Below, piece after piece: positions 13,832-23,192 of a stretch of 34,525 nt of DNA; within the stretch, counting starts at the first letter, position 1; each line of letters begins with the position of its first letter. Under the pieces are notes generated by a model. That model did not search any database. It saw nothing but the letters and a program-made list of their open reading frames with translations, and had not been told where the DNA came from. The stretch is taken from assembly GCA_946482345.1 (NCBI GenBank), contig CAMLRJ010000002.1, positions 1 through 34,525 on the forward strand. Reading direction: 5' to 3'. The position numbers and the translations under genes are program-made. The stretch comes from an uncultured Cellvibrio sp. (GTDB taxonomy: Bacteria > Pseudomonadota > Gammaproteobacteria > Pseudomonadales > Cellvibrionaceae).

Positions 13832-15730
13832 CTACAAGCCAACAGAAACGCTTTCCATATCAGCGCTGTTTTCCAATCGAAGCTCTGGCTCCCGCGCTTT
13901 GATTATATTTAAAACACCTACTTCCTTTCCGAATAGCTCAAACGTTCCTGATTCGCCATTCGTGAAGCTAGGCTCATCTTCACTCCATTCCTCAATCACC
14001 TTTTCCATAAGATATGCTGCGCGCGATTGATCGATGACAGCAAGATTCATATTGATTGCAAGATGGAAGTTCATGTTTTCAGTATCAGGTTGCGATGAAT
14101 TGGAAATGCTCACCACACCGAAAACATTGCCGTTCGTATCAAGTAATTGAACCTCTTTTTTATCGCTCATGGCGAATTCCAAGCGCGCTGCGTCCAGCGA
14201 CCGCAGCAGCTCGTAACGTTCTCCAAGATCGGAGAACGCTGCCGACTCTGTATTTGCCACAATATTCAAATAGAGCCCTTCAGTTACTGGCTTGGTAAAA
14301 TAGGGATGTTTTTCAAAATCATTTTCTTTTAGCCAACCATCAACCCTATCCATTACTTCGTTCCACAGATCGCAATATTGTTGAACAGGTGCCCACCCTT
14401 CTTGCTCACCAGTCCACCCTTCTTTATCACAAAGAAGCTCACTCAAATTATCTACGCGATCAGCATCACTGAAATACATATTGGCATCAACATAATCATG
14501 CAACTCTGCAAAAGACTTTACATATAGCGGGACTATGCCTTGCTCCATATCAGCAATGATTTCTTGCTTGGCAACGAGCGCCCTACGATATACCACGGCA
14601 TTTCGGTTGATCGCCTCCAATGGGCAATGCATCGGCACAAACTGGTGATGACTGATAACTTTAAATTCAGCACTTTCAAATCCTATTCCAGCACCTCCAT
14701 GAATCGCACCATCAAAACCCACAGATTGAATAAGTTCTATAAACTCTGGATCATCAACAATGGCATACGCATCGCAATAGAGGTCGTTAACACGATCTGG
14801 AAATACTTTCAGAAAATCGCGCGCTTTTCTAAACCCTGTTTTTTCTGAAATTTCTTCCCAATTGTTTGTGTGCTCCATGTAGTTTTCATGTTTGTTAGCA
14901 AAATAGAGCGCCTTATCTCGCCCAAAGTTTTCCGCAATAACGCTCATATCAAAAAATGGGTCATCAGGTGTATTGATGATCGGCTTTTGTATCGTCACAA
15001 AACCCGCGTAAACACGCGGGCTCAACACGACGGAAGCATTCACATTATCGTTCGGTTTAATTGCATATTCCGAAGCAACTTCGCTGTCTGAGGAAAAGGT
15101 GAACATTCCTTTTTTTGTGAAAGGAATGTTCTTGTTGCCAGATTGAATGGAATGCACGGCGATGCCTGCGTGTGGCAGACATTTTCTAGCTGCTTCCAAG
15201 GTAGTTCCTGTATCCATTACACCATCCACCAGGATGACACGCCCATTCACTGGACGAATCAAGGAGAACTCCGGCTCCCCAAGTGATTCGCCATCCCTTT
15301 TGATTTCATAAAGCGATTTCCGGGGCGCGCCAGCCAAGACATTTTCCACAACCGCACCTGGTGTAATGCGAGCAATAGCTTCTGCAAGCAGCAATGTATG
15401 GCCTGCCTTGCCACTATGGCCAGGCACTGGAACCAACACAGCTCCTTCGGGGATCTGTGGCCTCATATCAAGGGCTATCTGTTCAATAGCAGCCACATCA
15501 CCCAGCTTCAGGCGATGCGCCAGTTCGCGAGCCCCAGGTGTGAAGTAATACTCCTTCACTAACCCTGTGGACACATGAGCCTTGAGATCCCTCGGAATTT
15601 CAAACGCGCCATGCTCACCTCGGTAAACTACAGACGGAGAGCCTTCACTGTGTGCTTCAGTGGCTCCGAGGATTTGGGTAATTAATTGATTGTTAGGCAA
15701 TCCGCTTAATGGGCTCATGAACTTGCTCAT
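13832..15730 (-). CDS. Polyvalent protein: phosphoribosyltransferase + ART-like + NGN domain
   Basis: 632 residues; ATG 15730 (M1) or 15718 (M5), both inside the previous gene. Domains: (1) about 95-195, a type I phosphoribosyltransferase with the PRPP loop VILVDGVMDTGTT (165-177); (2) about 205-365, a region resembling ART-PolyVal ADP-ribosyltransferase-like domains (GMFTFSSDSEVASEYA, later VGFDGAIHGG and FKVISHHQFVPM), though the leading H-G-T is not clear; (3) about 487-540, a recurrent domain (ESAAFSDLGE ... LLDTNGNVFGVV). The ART and PRTase combination is known from polyvalent proteins of phages and conjugative elements, which are thought to modify host or DNA targets after transfer. Last gene of its operon. 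Confidence 0.88.
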   Translation of the reverse strand: MSKFMSPLSGLPNNQLITQILGATEAHSEGSPSVVYRGEHGAFEIPRDLKAHVSTGLVKEYYFTPGARELAHRLKLGDVAAIEQIALDMRPQIPEGAVLVPVPGHSGKAGHTLLLAEAIARITPGAVVENVLAGAPRKSLYEIKRDGESLGEPEFSLIRPVNGRVILVDGVMDTGTTLEAARKCLPHAGIAVHSIQSGNKNIPFTKKGMFTFSSDSEVASEYAIKPNDNVNASVVLSPRVYAGFVTIQKPIINTPDDPFFDMSVIAENFGRDKALYFANKHENYMEHTNNWEEISEKTGFRKARDFLKVFPDRVNDLYCDAYAIVDDPEFIELIQSVGFDGAIHGGAGIGFESAEFKVISHHQFVPMHCPLEAINRNAVVYRRALVAKQEIIADMEQGIVPLYVKSFAELHDYVDANMYFSDADRVDNLSELLCDKEGWTGEQEGWAPVQQYCDLWNEVMDRVDGWLKENDFEKHPYFTKPVTEGLYLNIVANTESAAFSDLGERYELLRSLDAARLEFAMSDKKEVQLLDTNGNVFGVVSISNSSQPDTENMNFHLAINMNLAVIDQSRAAYLMEKVIEEWSEDEPSFTNGESGTFELFGKEVGVLNIIKAREPELRLENSADMESVSVGL

Positions 15731-16040
15731 TTTGAATATCAGAGGGAAGGTAGATTTTTTCTACCAGAATGGTGCAGTCAAATGTTTGCACGAGCTCACG
15801 CACAAGATCGAGCTCACGCTCTTCTGGCGACTTTTGTTCAGGCGGGGTGTCTTCATCCATAACTGGATCGCTGTAGAGCTCCGTAAGGAGCTGTGCAAGC
15901 GCCGGGTGATGCTCCTTGATCCAGCGCCATGCACGATGCTTTTTCTCCGGGGGCAATTTCCTCAAATCCACTGTGGCCTTCGATTGCGCCAACGCGCAAG
16001 GCTCGGGCCAAGTGTCGAGGTGAGACTTATCCCCTTTCAT
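15693..16040 (-). CDS. Small unknown protein (115 aa)
   Basis: 115 residues from ATG 16040; its 3' end overlaps the polyvalent gene start by 38 bases. It has a Trp-rich helical core (LPPEKKHRAWRWIKEHHPALAQLL) followed by an acidic linker (PVMDEDTPPEQKSPEE) and a final strand-like segment (CTILVEKIYLP). This AWRWI-EHHP pattern is one I associate loosely with small proteins of integrative elements, but I cannot name a family. Confidence 0.72.
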   Translation of the reverse strand: MKGDKSHLDTWPEPCALAQSKATVDLRKLPPEKKHRAWRWIKEHHPALAQLLTELYSDPVMDEDTPPEQKSPEERELDLVRELVQTFDCTILVEKIYLPSDIQNEQVHEPIKRIA

Positions 16041-16057
16041 ATGAAAACCAAAGCCTG

Positions 16058-17239
16058 TTACGGCTCCAGTTCCTCTTCCTCGCCGTATTTGCGCTCGATC
16101 TCTTGGAGTGAAATTTTGCCCTCATGAAACGCAATTAAATCGTCCCTATGCTCTTTAGGTAGTGGCGCGAGATCAAGCTCTCTCACCACCTCAGTATCTT
16201 CGTACCCAGGGGCAACAACACCTCTTGCATCCACTAGCCAAGCATCGCCTTCTTCCTGGTGATAACCAACCTCAAAGTCTTCAGTAGGCACAACATAACG
16301 GAAAGAACCATCCTCAATTCCGTCTGCAAGATATACGTTACCGCTTTTAAGCTCAGACAAGAAATCAATACCTTCTTCCCCGTCAATATCCAACAACGCT
16401 TTATCAGCAGACCACTCAATGGTGGTGCCCTTGCCGACGCTATTCCCATTAATGTCCCTCAATGTGAAATCAGTTTTTCCAGCTTGAACATGGTCGGCTA
16501 CAACATCGATCAGTCTTGCCACTTCGTGAGCATCATCAGGATCTTCAAATGTTACTTGAACATCGGTTGGTTTGTTTCCTCCATCGTTGATCGCTCCAAC
16601 AGCATTTCCGTTGAGGTCCCGCAGCGTCAAAGAATCATAGGATTCAGTTTCGCGAATTTTACCTGCCGCCTCTCTTAAAATCCGCGTAACCTCTGCTTGC
16701 TTGCCAATGTCTGCAAATGCCGCATGACCTGTTTCGTAAATGGCAATACTTACTGTACTCATAGCGTCCGCCCCTTCAACAACATTGTTATGTTCCGATT
16801 CACTAAACGGGAAAATCCCGAATTTTTTTGTGATTCGATTCTTAAACTGAATCAAATCATCTGAAGATATTTCGACTTTCAGATAGTTGGTATTTTCTTC
16901 AACCTCCGCGTTATGCTCAGCCCTGATTCTGAAACAATAGTCAGTCATCGCATGACAATCGACGCTGGAGGATTCATCAAAAATAAGTGTTTTTTTAGTC
17001 GCGACTTTCTCAGCAACCGATTCATCATACATTCGCCTTGCAGTTGCAAGTGCGTCCTCGGCGTCCGAGGTGTAATAGGCAATTTCTTCTTGTTTTGCTT
17101 CATACCATGCTCTGTTGTTTCCGGGGTGCATTTCAAGCAGACGACTAAGTTTGAAAGTAACCCGCCACTCCCCATCGAGGCGGCTTGCTGTCATACCACG
17201 CAAGGACTCGATTGCATCTTTTGTTTCTTTAATGGTCAT
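16058..17239 (-). CDS. Protein with two tandem NGN-type domains (393 aa)
   Basis: 393 residues. Residues 1-90 form a helical N-module including EEIAYYTSDAEDALATARRM. NGN domain 1 covers about 162-218 (IYETGHAAFADIGKQ ... LTLRDLNGNAVGAI) and a second copy about 226-275 lacks the AAF start (DAHEVARLIDVVADHV ... FTLRDINGNSVGKG). The C-terminal 110 residues are acidic and end in EEEELEP. The AAF-D-G-x-E-RIL ... D-NGN-x-VG domain resembles small stand-alone proteins common on plasmids and integrative elements; no activity is known to me. It is co-transcribed with two other proteins carrying the same domain. Confidence 0.82.
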   Translation of the reverse strand: MTIKETKDAIESLRGMTASRLDGEWRVTFKLSRLLEMHPGNNRAWYEAKQEEIAYYTSDAEDALATARRMYDESVAEKVATKKTLIFDESSSVDCHAMTDYCFRIRAEHNAEVEENTNYLKVEISSDDLIQFKNRITKKFGIFPFSESEHNNVVEGADAMSTVSIAIYETGHAAFADIGKQAEVTRILREAAGKIRETESYDSLTLRDLNGNAVGAINDGGNKPTDVQVTFEDPDDAHEVARLIDVVADHVQAGKTDFTLRDINGNSVGKGTTIEWSADKALLDIDGEEGIDFLSELKSGNVYLADGIEDGSFRYVVPTEDFEVGYHQEEGDAWLVDARGVVAPGYEDTEVVRELDLAPLPKEHRDDLIAFHEGKISLQEIERKYGEEEELEP

Positions 17240-17262
17240 GGCTATTTCTCAATTAACAGCAA

Positions 17263-19146
17263 TTACATTTGCATATCGTTACGAGCATCATCAACAGCAT
17301 CCAAAGCTGGCTCTTCGTACCAGTCAACCGTTGATCCCTGCCCAATATTTTTACCATCGATGTCATGCAGATAGAAAACCGTTGTGCCTTTCTCCACATT
17401 GTTCGCAACGTCATCGATCAGACGCGAAACTTCTTTTGAGTCCCCAGGGTTAACAAACGCAGCATACACGTCATGGCACATGTTTCCCCAACCCGTGCTT
17501 ATGGCACCGACTTTATTGCCATTCACATCATGAAGCTCGACACCCTCATAAACATCATTGTCACGAATAAATTTCGCAGCCTCTTTAAGAATACGAGCAG
17601 CCTCAGTCTGCTTTCCAATATCGGTAAATGCAGCACCTCGGGTATCGTAAATTGCAACGTTAATGCGGCTGGCAGGTGCAACCTGTAACGACTCTATACC
17701 TGATTGAATTGATTTCAACACCCTGTCAGAGGTTACATTAAGCTCGCGCGTCACAGGAGTGAATGGATTACCATCTACTGAAACAACACCACTGGCTGAC
17801 GCACCGACTACCAATGGATTGTTACTGCCAACATCGACATCAGCGTACTCCCAATGGGTCACACTACCTGGCGAATGACGCCATACAGGTTCCGACAAGC
17901 CAAATTTCTCAAGAGCCTCGCCCACTAACCGCTTTGCTTCCTCAACAGTTTGCGAACTACGTTGGTTTTCATTGCCATCGAATGTTGCTTTAAGCTCGGT
18001 TACAGCGCCAGCGACTGCGCTTGGCGAGACATCCAATCGAGACAGAACCTTAGCAAGCTCGGCAAACGACGCATCAGTATCACCGAGATCAAAGTACCAG
18101 GTATCTCCAACCATTGGCTTATCCTGGTTCAATACAATAGAGCCCGGTGCTCGCGCGCGCTTACACAGCTCTTCCAGCACCGCAGAAGATTGGGTTTTGA
18201 TGGCTGGCATACCCGATTCATCGTCTACATAAGCAACCGCTTTCAAATCGCCCAGCGGCACAATGACATCGCCTCTGGAAGCGACAAGTGCCCTATCGGT
18301 ATATGTCGGTGAAGAAATACCTGGTGCAATGCTTTGAGGCACTTTGATGGCGTTCAAGCCATTTCCCCTATCGATCATGTCCTCAAGATCGAGCATGTTC
18401 ATATCTGCCGAATCAAATTCGCCCTCCATGGCTCCCTCAACCATAGCGCTGTGCGCCAGATCCAAAAGATTTTTCATGGTGTCAAGATTTTGAGTGGCCA
18501 TAGCCTGCGCGTAATCGTGTATGTGTGGCCAATCCATTGTTTCAAACGGCGCTTTGCGAACCAGACCAATAGGCTCAATCTGCTTCTGGACGCAATGGCC
18601 CAAATAATCCAATGCATCCAATGCATTTTTAAATGCGCTGCTGTGCGACAGCATTTGTGCTGCCGCTTGCGCATACACAATAGTCTCAAGCGTGTTTCTT
18701 TCTTTCATGAATTGCCGCCCTTCATTATGAACTGTTTGTTCGCTTACCAGCTCTGCATTGTGTATTTGCTCTGGTGAAAACGGGAGGTACACCGTAGTCT
18801 GGAAATCCAAATCAGCAAATCGCTCAATGATTAAGCCATCGCGCCCTTTCGCTTTTGCCTGCAATACAAATTCGTCAACAAAATCCCGAGGCAAAAGATC
18901 GCGATCATCATGCTCGCCGTCGGGGTGTTCTTTATCCCATTCCGCCTCAAGATCATCTTGTGAAATAATCAAAGGGTTATTTATGGCAACGCGATACTCT
19001 TTTACTGCTCCAAAATGCGCAGCATGTTCTTTGATTGGGGTAAAAAAATGCGCACCGTATGTCGCCTTTTCAAAATCAAATTTTTCAAAAGCTACTTTAG
19101 TTCCATGAAAAAGAGCCAATGACCGTACATTATCATGTGTACTCAT
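17263..19146 (-). CDS. Polyvalent protein: ART-PolyVal + tandem NGN domains
   Basis: 627 residues; its ATG overlaps the stop of the upstream gene (ATGA). Residues 8-131 match the ADP-ribosyltransferase-like ART-PolyVal pattern: LFHGTKVAFEKFDF (H14-G15-T16), GAHFFTPIKEHAAHFG, RVAINNPLII, DGLIIERF (103-110) and the terminal YLPFSPEQIHNA. The middle 300 residues are helical and unrecognised. The C-terminus has the NGN domain (about 495-557, HDVNGNKVGAI) and a degenerate second copy (558-610, HDIDGKNIGQG). Such proteins are thought to act in recipient cells or on DNA during transfer; catalytic competence and target are not shown by the sequence. Confidence 0.86.
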   Translation of the reverse strand: MSTHDNVRSLALFHGTKVAFEKFDFEKATYGAHFFTPIKEHAAHFGAVKEYRVAINNPLIISQDDLEAEWDKEHPDGEHDDRDLLPRDFVDEFVLQAKAKGRDGLIIERFADLDFQTTVYLPFSPEQIHNAELVSEQTVHNEGRQFMKERNTLETIVYAQAAAQMLSHSSAFKNALDALDYLGHCVQKQIEPIGLVRKAPFETMDWPHIHDYAQAMATQNLDTMKNLLDLAHSAMVEGAMEGEFDSADMNMLDLEDMIDRGNGLNAIKVPQSIAPGISSPTYTDRALVASRGDVIVPLGDLKAVAYVDDESGMPAIKTQSSAVLEELCKRARAPGSIVLNQDKPMVGDTWYFDLGDTDASFAELAKVLSRLDVSPSAVAGAVTELKATFDGNENQRSSQTVEEAKRLVGEALEKFGLSEPVWRHSPGSVTHWEYADVDVGSNNPLVVGASASGVVSVDGNPFTPVTRELNVTSDRVLKSIQSGIESLQVAPASRINVAIYDTRGAAFTDIGKQTEAARILKEAAKFIRDNDVYEGVELHDVNGNKVGAISTGWGNMCHDVYAAFVNPGDSKEVSRLIDDVANNVEKGTTVFYLHDIDGKNIGQGSTVDWYEEPALDAVDDARNDMQM

Positions 19147-21254
19147 AGATCAAATTGGCCGCCTTGGAAATCCGCCTTCTCCCGCATCCCAGATAATTCC
19201 ATATCAATTTCGTTGTCTTTCTTCTGCACAGGCTCCAAGTCAGCGTCAATCAACGTGAAACCAATTTTTTTCTCTGCAACAACAAGGCTTTGTTGCTTCT
19301 CATTCAAATCAATAGACTTAATGACTTTTGCCAGCTTTTCACGGCTCATTTGTTCTGCATCAATCACAACTAATGCTGCGTTGTTACGAATCAAATTAGA
19401 CCTAAGCGCCGTTAAACCGGGATTAAAACTATGAGTAACTATCTCTCCAACGGCGTTGCCGTTAAGGTCGCGCAATGCCAACGGCAGCGACTCACCTCCG
19501 CGAATACGATCAGCAGCATCAGTCAACACACGGCCTAATTCTTCTTTCGGATTAGTATCAGTAAACGCAGCACCCGACACATCCGGGACTGCGATTTTCA
19601 CAACCCCAAATTCATAAACAGGATCTTCCTTTGACCAGGAGGCAAAGGGGTTATTGGGTTCTGGTTGATCAATATCATTGCGGATCTGATAGACACCAAC
19701 ACTTTTAAGCTCGTCTGGTCGTATAACGAATTCCTGCCCAGTACGATTACTCATATCGCGAGCCAACTTACGGGCATCGAGGGGGTCGGACACCTCAACA
19801 ATGAGAACACCTTTTTCCCAGACATGCACACTGTTAACCGAAACACCTGATTTTTTTAATGATGAATACAATTGCTCTGCTTCTGCCGTTTTTCCATAAG
19901 CAACTTTATCAGTAGCTTGCAATACAAGATCATCTCGACGATTTGAGTCACTGGTCATATTGCCTTCAAACAGCCTGAAATCACGCAGACCTTGTAAAGC
20001 CAGCTTCTTTTGAATATCTTCTGCTTCATGCGCAGAGTTCAACTTAACCCAGACAGTAGATTCGTTGCTGAACAGGACTAAATTTGCGCTGGAAATACCG
20101 GCACGCGCAGCGAATAAACCGCCTTGAGTTCGCTGATAGTCCTCATTCAGCATCAAAGCAGTCGCATGCTCTTTGTTTATATCAATAGGGTTTTCAAAAA
20201 ACATCCGGCCTTCCGGGTATTTTTCAAAACGACCACTAAATGATACGCCGGGAATTTTCTTTCCCCACTTCCAATCATCGAATGCTTCTTGGTGTTGTGG
20301 CAAATCTGGCAGGCCGAAAATACCTGGTGCATCTTTTTTGAAAGACGCCGCATAGAAAGCAACGGCCTCCGGGATGTGTTTGATATGCTTCACGGGATCG
20401 AATGGCTCACCCACATCAATCGTTCTGTGTTGCTTCCCATCCAATCCCTCTACACCACCGCGTACTCCAGGCAAAGCACTGATAACGGTTTTGTTCGACA
20501 CAATGAAATTGTTTTCCGTGCCCTCAGATATTCTCGTAACAAACAGGTCTTTGAGTCCTGGTGTTACAGTCTTGAGTTCGTGATACAACTTCTCAAATCG
20601 GCTGATATAAACATCCCGCTCCATGTAAGAAATGTGTGGGGTCTCAAAATCCATGTCAAAGGACATCGAGTACATCACGCCGTTTTTATCTCGAACATAA
20701 ACATGATCATTCTCTGCCCCGTTAATGTATCCCGTCATTTCTTCATCAGAAATGTTTGCACCGACGGGGTGAATGTCACCCGCAGAATCACGCTCTACCT
20801 CAATAATTACTTCTGGGAGCCAACTTGAACGGTCAACGTATGGTTCAGAATCCAATTTTTCATCAGCAGCCCATACTCGGTTGAATTTGATACCCATCGC
20901 ATCAGCCACTCGAATAAGATCTTGCGGCTCTGGATCGCGCCCATTGAACTTGTGGATATGCAAGTGGTAAAACTTCTGAATACCCTCCTCAAAAAATTCA
21001 CGGTCTTGCCGCGCATCTATTGAAGAAAACCACACCCCTTTATCGGGAATTTGGGATGATGGTTGAGCGAAGCCATACTCGCCCACGCTGCGCTCCAACT
21101 CATCCATATCCCACAGTTCATTTTCAATTACGAATTCGCGCTCGTTAGTGTCTCCCGATGCTAAAGCGTCTTCATCCCAACGTTCCATTGAGACAGAAAC
21201 CAAAACGGTATCATCAGGAAAATAAACGCGCTTCACAGGTAATTCGATAGGCAT
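19143..21254 (-). CDS. Large polyvalent-type protein with NGN domain (703 aa)
   Basis: The start is set at ATG 21254 because GAGG lies eight bases upstream; an ATG six codons earlier (21272) lacks this. About 703 residues. The first ~115 residues form a module with WSSIDARQ-like aromatic and His residues (FYHLHIHKFNGRDPEP). The middle 400 residues are alternating strands and helices with no known motif. The NGN domain is near the C-terminus (VSGAAFTDTNPKEELGRVL ... LALRDLNGNAVGEI), followed by about 95 further residues. ATGA-coupled to the ART gene downstream. Function unknown, presumably the same process. Confidence 0.82.
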   Translation of the reverse strand: MPIELPVKRVYFPDDTVLVSVSMERWDEDALASGDTNEREFVIENELWDMDELERSVGEYGFAQPSSQIPDKGVWFSSIDARQDREFFEEGIQKFYHLHIHKFNGRDPEPQDLIRVADAMGIKFNRVWAADEKLDSEPYVDRSSWLPEVIIEVERDSAGDIHPVGANISDEEMTGYINGAENDHVYVRDKNGVMYSMSFDMDFETPHISYMERDVYISRFEKLYHELKTVTPGLKDLFVTRISEGTENNFIVSNKTVISALPGVRGGVEGLDGKQHRTIDVGEPFDPVKHIKHIPEAVAFYAASFKKDAPGIFGLPDLPQHQEAFDDWKWGKKIPGVSFSGRFEKYPEGRMFFENPIDINKEHATALMLNEDYQRTQGGLFAARAGISSANLVLFSNESTVWVKLNSAHEAEDIQKKLALQGLRDFRLFEGNMTSDSNRRDDLVLQATDKVAYGKTAEAEQLYSSLKKSGVSVNSVHVWEKGVLIVEVSDPLDARKLARDMSNRTGQEFVIRPDELKSVGVYQIRNDIDQPEPNNPFASWSKEDPVYEFGVVKIAVPDVSGAAFTDTNPKEELGRVLTDAADRIRGGESLPLALRDLNGNAVGEIVTHSFNPGLTALRSNLIRNNAALVVIDAEQMSREKLAKVIKSIDLNEKQQSLVVAEKKIGFTLIDADLEPVQKKDNEIDMELSGMREKADFQGGQFDL

Positions 21255-21282
21255 TGCAAAATCCTCAAACAATCACAGTGGT

Positions 21283-23025
21283 TTACGGGGCAATGTGAGC
21301 ATCATCCATCAGATAGCCTTCGGCTCCACTGATGATTTCGTCCTCTTCCACGCCCAAATCAGGTGGCAAGGGATCACTGCTAATGCCAATCGGTTGAATT
21401 ACAAAGTCGTCCTCATCCTCTTCGGTTGAGGCCAGCCCGATTTCCATATCATCGCTATTTTCCAATGCACGGATTTTCTCCATATGCATGTTGATTAGGT
21501 GCTCAACAAATTGAGGCGTCACTGGACGACGACCCGCTTCACCAAACACCAAATCGCGGATCTCGCCGTCGGTGTGCTCTTTGGTCCACCCTTCTGTGTT
21601 TCCGCGAGCAACCAGCTCTCGGTATTCTTTCCCGAGGTGCGATAACACCGTGTCCACATTCTCTTTTGGCAATGACTCTGGAGCTGCTGTGCGCACCTGG
21701 TGACAAAACTTGTTCCAGTTAGCCTGACGCTCATCCGCTGCCTGCATTTCCTGCACGATGTTGTTGGTCAGCATGGTGTACATGTCATCAGCGGAGAAAC
21801 CTTTTTTCGCTGCTGCATCCATCACCGCCGAAAACGTGGGCTCAATCATGCTGAGCGTTTTAACAATGGATTCCTCACCAAGGCCGTATCTTGTTGCCTG
21901 GCCACGCAAGGTTTTTTCAAATCCTGACCACCGGGGATCTTCTTTACCCTCACGCACGATGACTGGGGCATCGGCGGGCACAAAGTTTGGAATGTCTGCA
22001 TTAACTAATTGCGTTTGTTTTTTGGGAGCATCTTTGGGGAGTAGATTTGCGCGCAAACGGGCGTCTGCTATTTCGCGCAGCTCCGGTGCCATATCAAGAA
22101 GGTGATCAACGATATGCTCCGCATCACGCGCAGCGCGAAAGATTTCATGCTTATCATTTTTGAGAGCCATCAACCACGATTGGACGTAGCTAGCATGGTT
22201 TTCCGCTTCGCCATTAATGCCCAACATGGCTTTCAGGTGATAGGACGCAATTTCCGCTCTCAACTCTTCGCGCGCGTATTCCTCTTCCGAAAAGTTGCTG
22301 CTATCCATTCCCATATTAGTGCGATCAAGACGGCTCGAATGACCTGTCCAATGCGCAAGCTCATGCAAGACTGTTGCATAGTAAGCATCTTGCGATTTAA
22401 ACCGCTCTCTTGGCGGCATTACAATTAAATCTTTACCGGGAGAGTAATAGGCTCTGTTTTTGAGCGTTCTCGCGCCTTTATCAACAACAGACGTATGCGA
22501 AATCTTCGCACCCGTGGCGGCAATTAATTTATCGGCGAGCTCATGTGAATCCCATTCAAAATCACGCTTGAGTGGGGGCAAACCAACAATGTCTTGACCA
22601 TTGAAAACCGCCGCATAAAATGCACGCGGTTTAACACGCTCTTGTGTGCTGTCATCGGAATCGATAGCCGCATCGTTTTCATCAGCAGCCTTGGGCTTCT
22701 TATCTTGTCCCCAATCCCAATATTCAACATAGGCGGCCTTGGCTCCCTTACGAATGCCATATCCCGCTGCATTGGCTTGTTTCAGTGTCATCCAGCGCGG
22801 ATCATCGGTGCCGCGCTCAATGGCCTCTGCCGTCAAATTGAGAACATTACCACCTTTGTACTTGATGCCTGAGCCTGGGTTGAAGGGGCGCATCGGTGCC
22901 TCTTCCCATGGCAACTCAAAAGGAAGCTTTTCACCCTCTTCGAGAAGAGCAATTAATTTGTCGGTGAGCTTGCCACGGAAATCCTGGCGCTGTTCAGGCT
23001 TTTTCGATTTTTTAGGTGTGCTCAT
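21283..23025 (-). CDS. ardC: ArdC-type antirestriction protein with long C-terminal extension
   Basis: 580 residues. The N-terminal ~150 residues match the ArdC N-terminal ssDNA-binding domain (DFRGKLTDKLIALLEEG, LPWEEAPMRPFNPGSG, YKGGNVLNL, WMTLKQANAAGYGIRKG). Residues ~185-310 are a zincin-like metallopeptidase of the MPTase-PolyVal type: HELAHWTGH with zinc ligands H221 and H225, catalytic E222, and a likely third ligand in EELRAEIASY (253-262). ArdC proteins of conjugative elements bind ssDNA and protect incoming DNA from restriction. The family is usually about 300 residues; the extra ~270 here are helical and acidic with no recognised motif. It follows the 53-residue gene by five bases. 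Confidence 0.93.
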   Translation of the reverse strand: MSTPKKSKKPEQRQDFRGKLTDKLIALLEEGEKLPFELPWEEAPMRPFNPGSGIKYKGGNVLNLTAEAIERGTDDPRWMTLKQANAAGYGIRKGAKAAYVEYWDWGQDKKPKAADENDAAIDSDDSTQERVKPRAFYAAVFNGQDIVGLPPLKRDFEWDSHELADKLIAATGAKISHTSVVDKGARTLKNRAYYSPGKDLIVMPPRERFKSQDAYYATVLHELAHWTGHSSRLDRTNMGMDSSNFSEEEYAREELRAEIASYHLKAMLGINGEAENHASYVQSWLMALKNDKHEIFRAARDAEHIVDHLLDMAPELREIADARLRANLLPKDAPKKQTQLVNADIPNFVPADAPVIVREGKEDPRWSGFEKTLRGQATRYGLGEESIVKTLSMIEPTFSAVMDAAAKKGFSADDMYTMLTNNIVQEMQAADERQANWNKFCHQVRTAAPESLPKENVDTVLSHLGKEYRELVARGNTEGWTKEHTDGEIRDLVFGEAGRRPVTPQFVEHLINMHMEKIRALENSDDMEIGLASTEEDEDDFVIQPIGISSDPLPPDLGVEEDEIISGAEGYLMDDAHIAP

Positions 23026-23030
23026 GATGT

Positions 23031-23192
23031 TTATTCACTGCCTTCATCAACAATTTTTTCGCCATCAAATACCGGATTTTCCATGATGGTATCGGGCATC
23101 CCGGATTCATACATTTCCGGGGGAAGACGATCACCGGTTTCCATAATTATTTCCAAGTCGGAGTCAATATCTTCGTTCATAGCAACCGCCAT
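23031..23192 (-). CDS. Acidic 53-residue protein between topoisomerase and ardC
   Basis: ATG 23192 overlaps the stop of the topoisomerase gene (TAATG), and the stop at 23031 is five bases before ardC. 53 residues, strongly acidic, with an even scatter of Asp and Glu (NEDIDSDLEI, VFDGEKIVDEGSE) and DRLPPEMYESGMP in the middle. Probably disordered. The exact fit between two coupled genes supports translation. It could mimic DNA or bind one of its neighbours, but no family is recognised. Confidence 0.7.
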   Translation of the reverse strand: MAVAMNEDIDSDLEIIMETGDRLPPEMYESGMPDTIMENPVFDGEKIVDEGSE

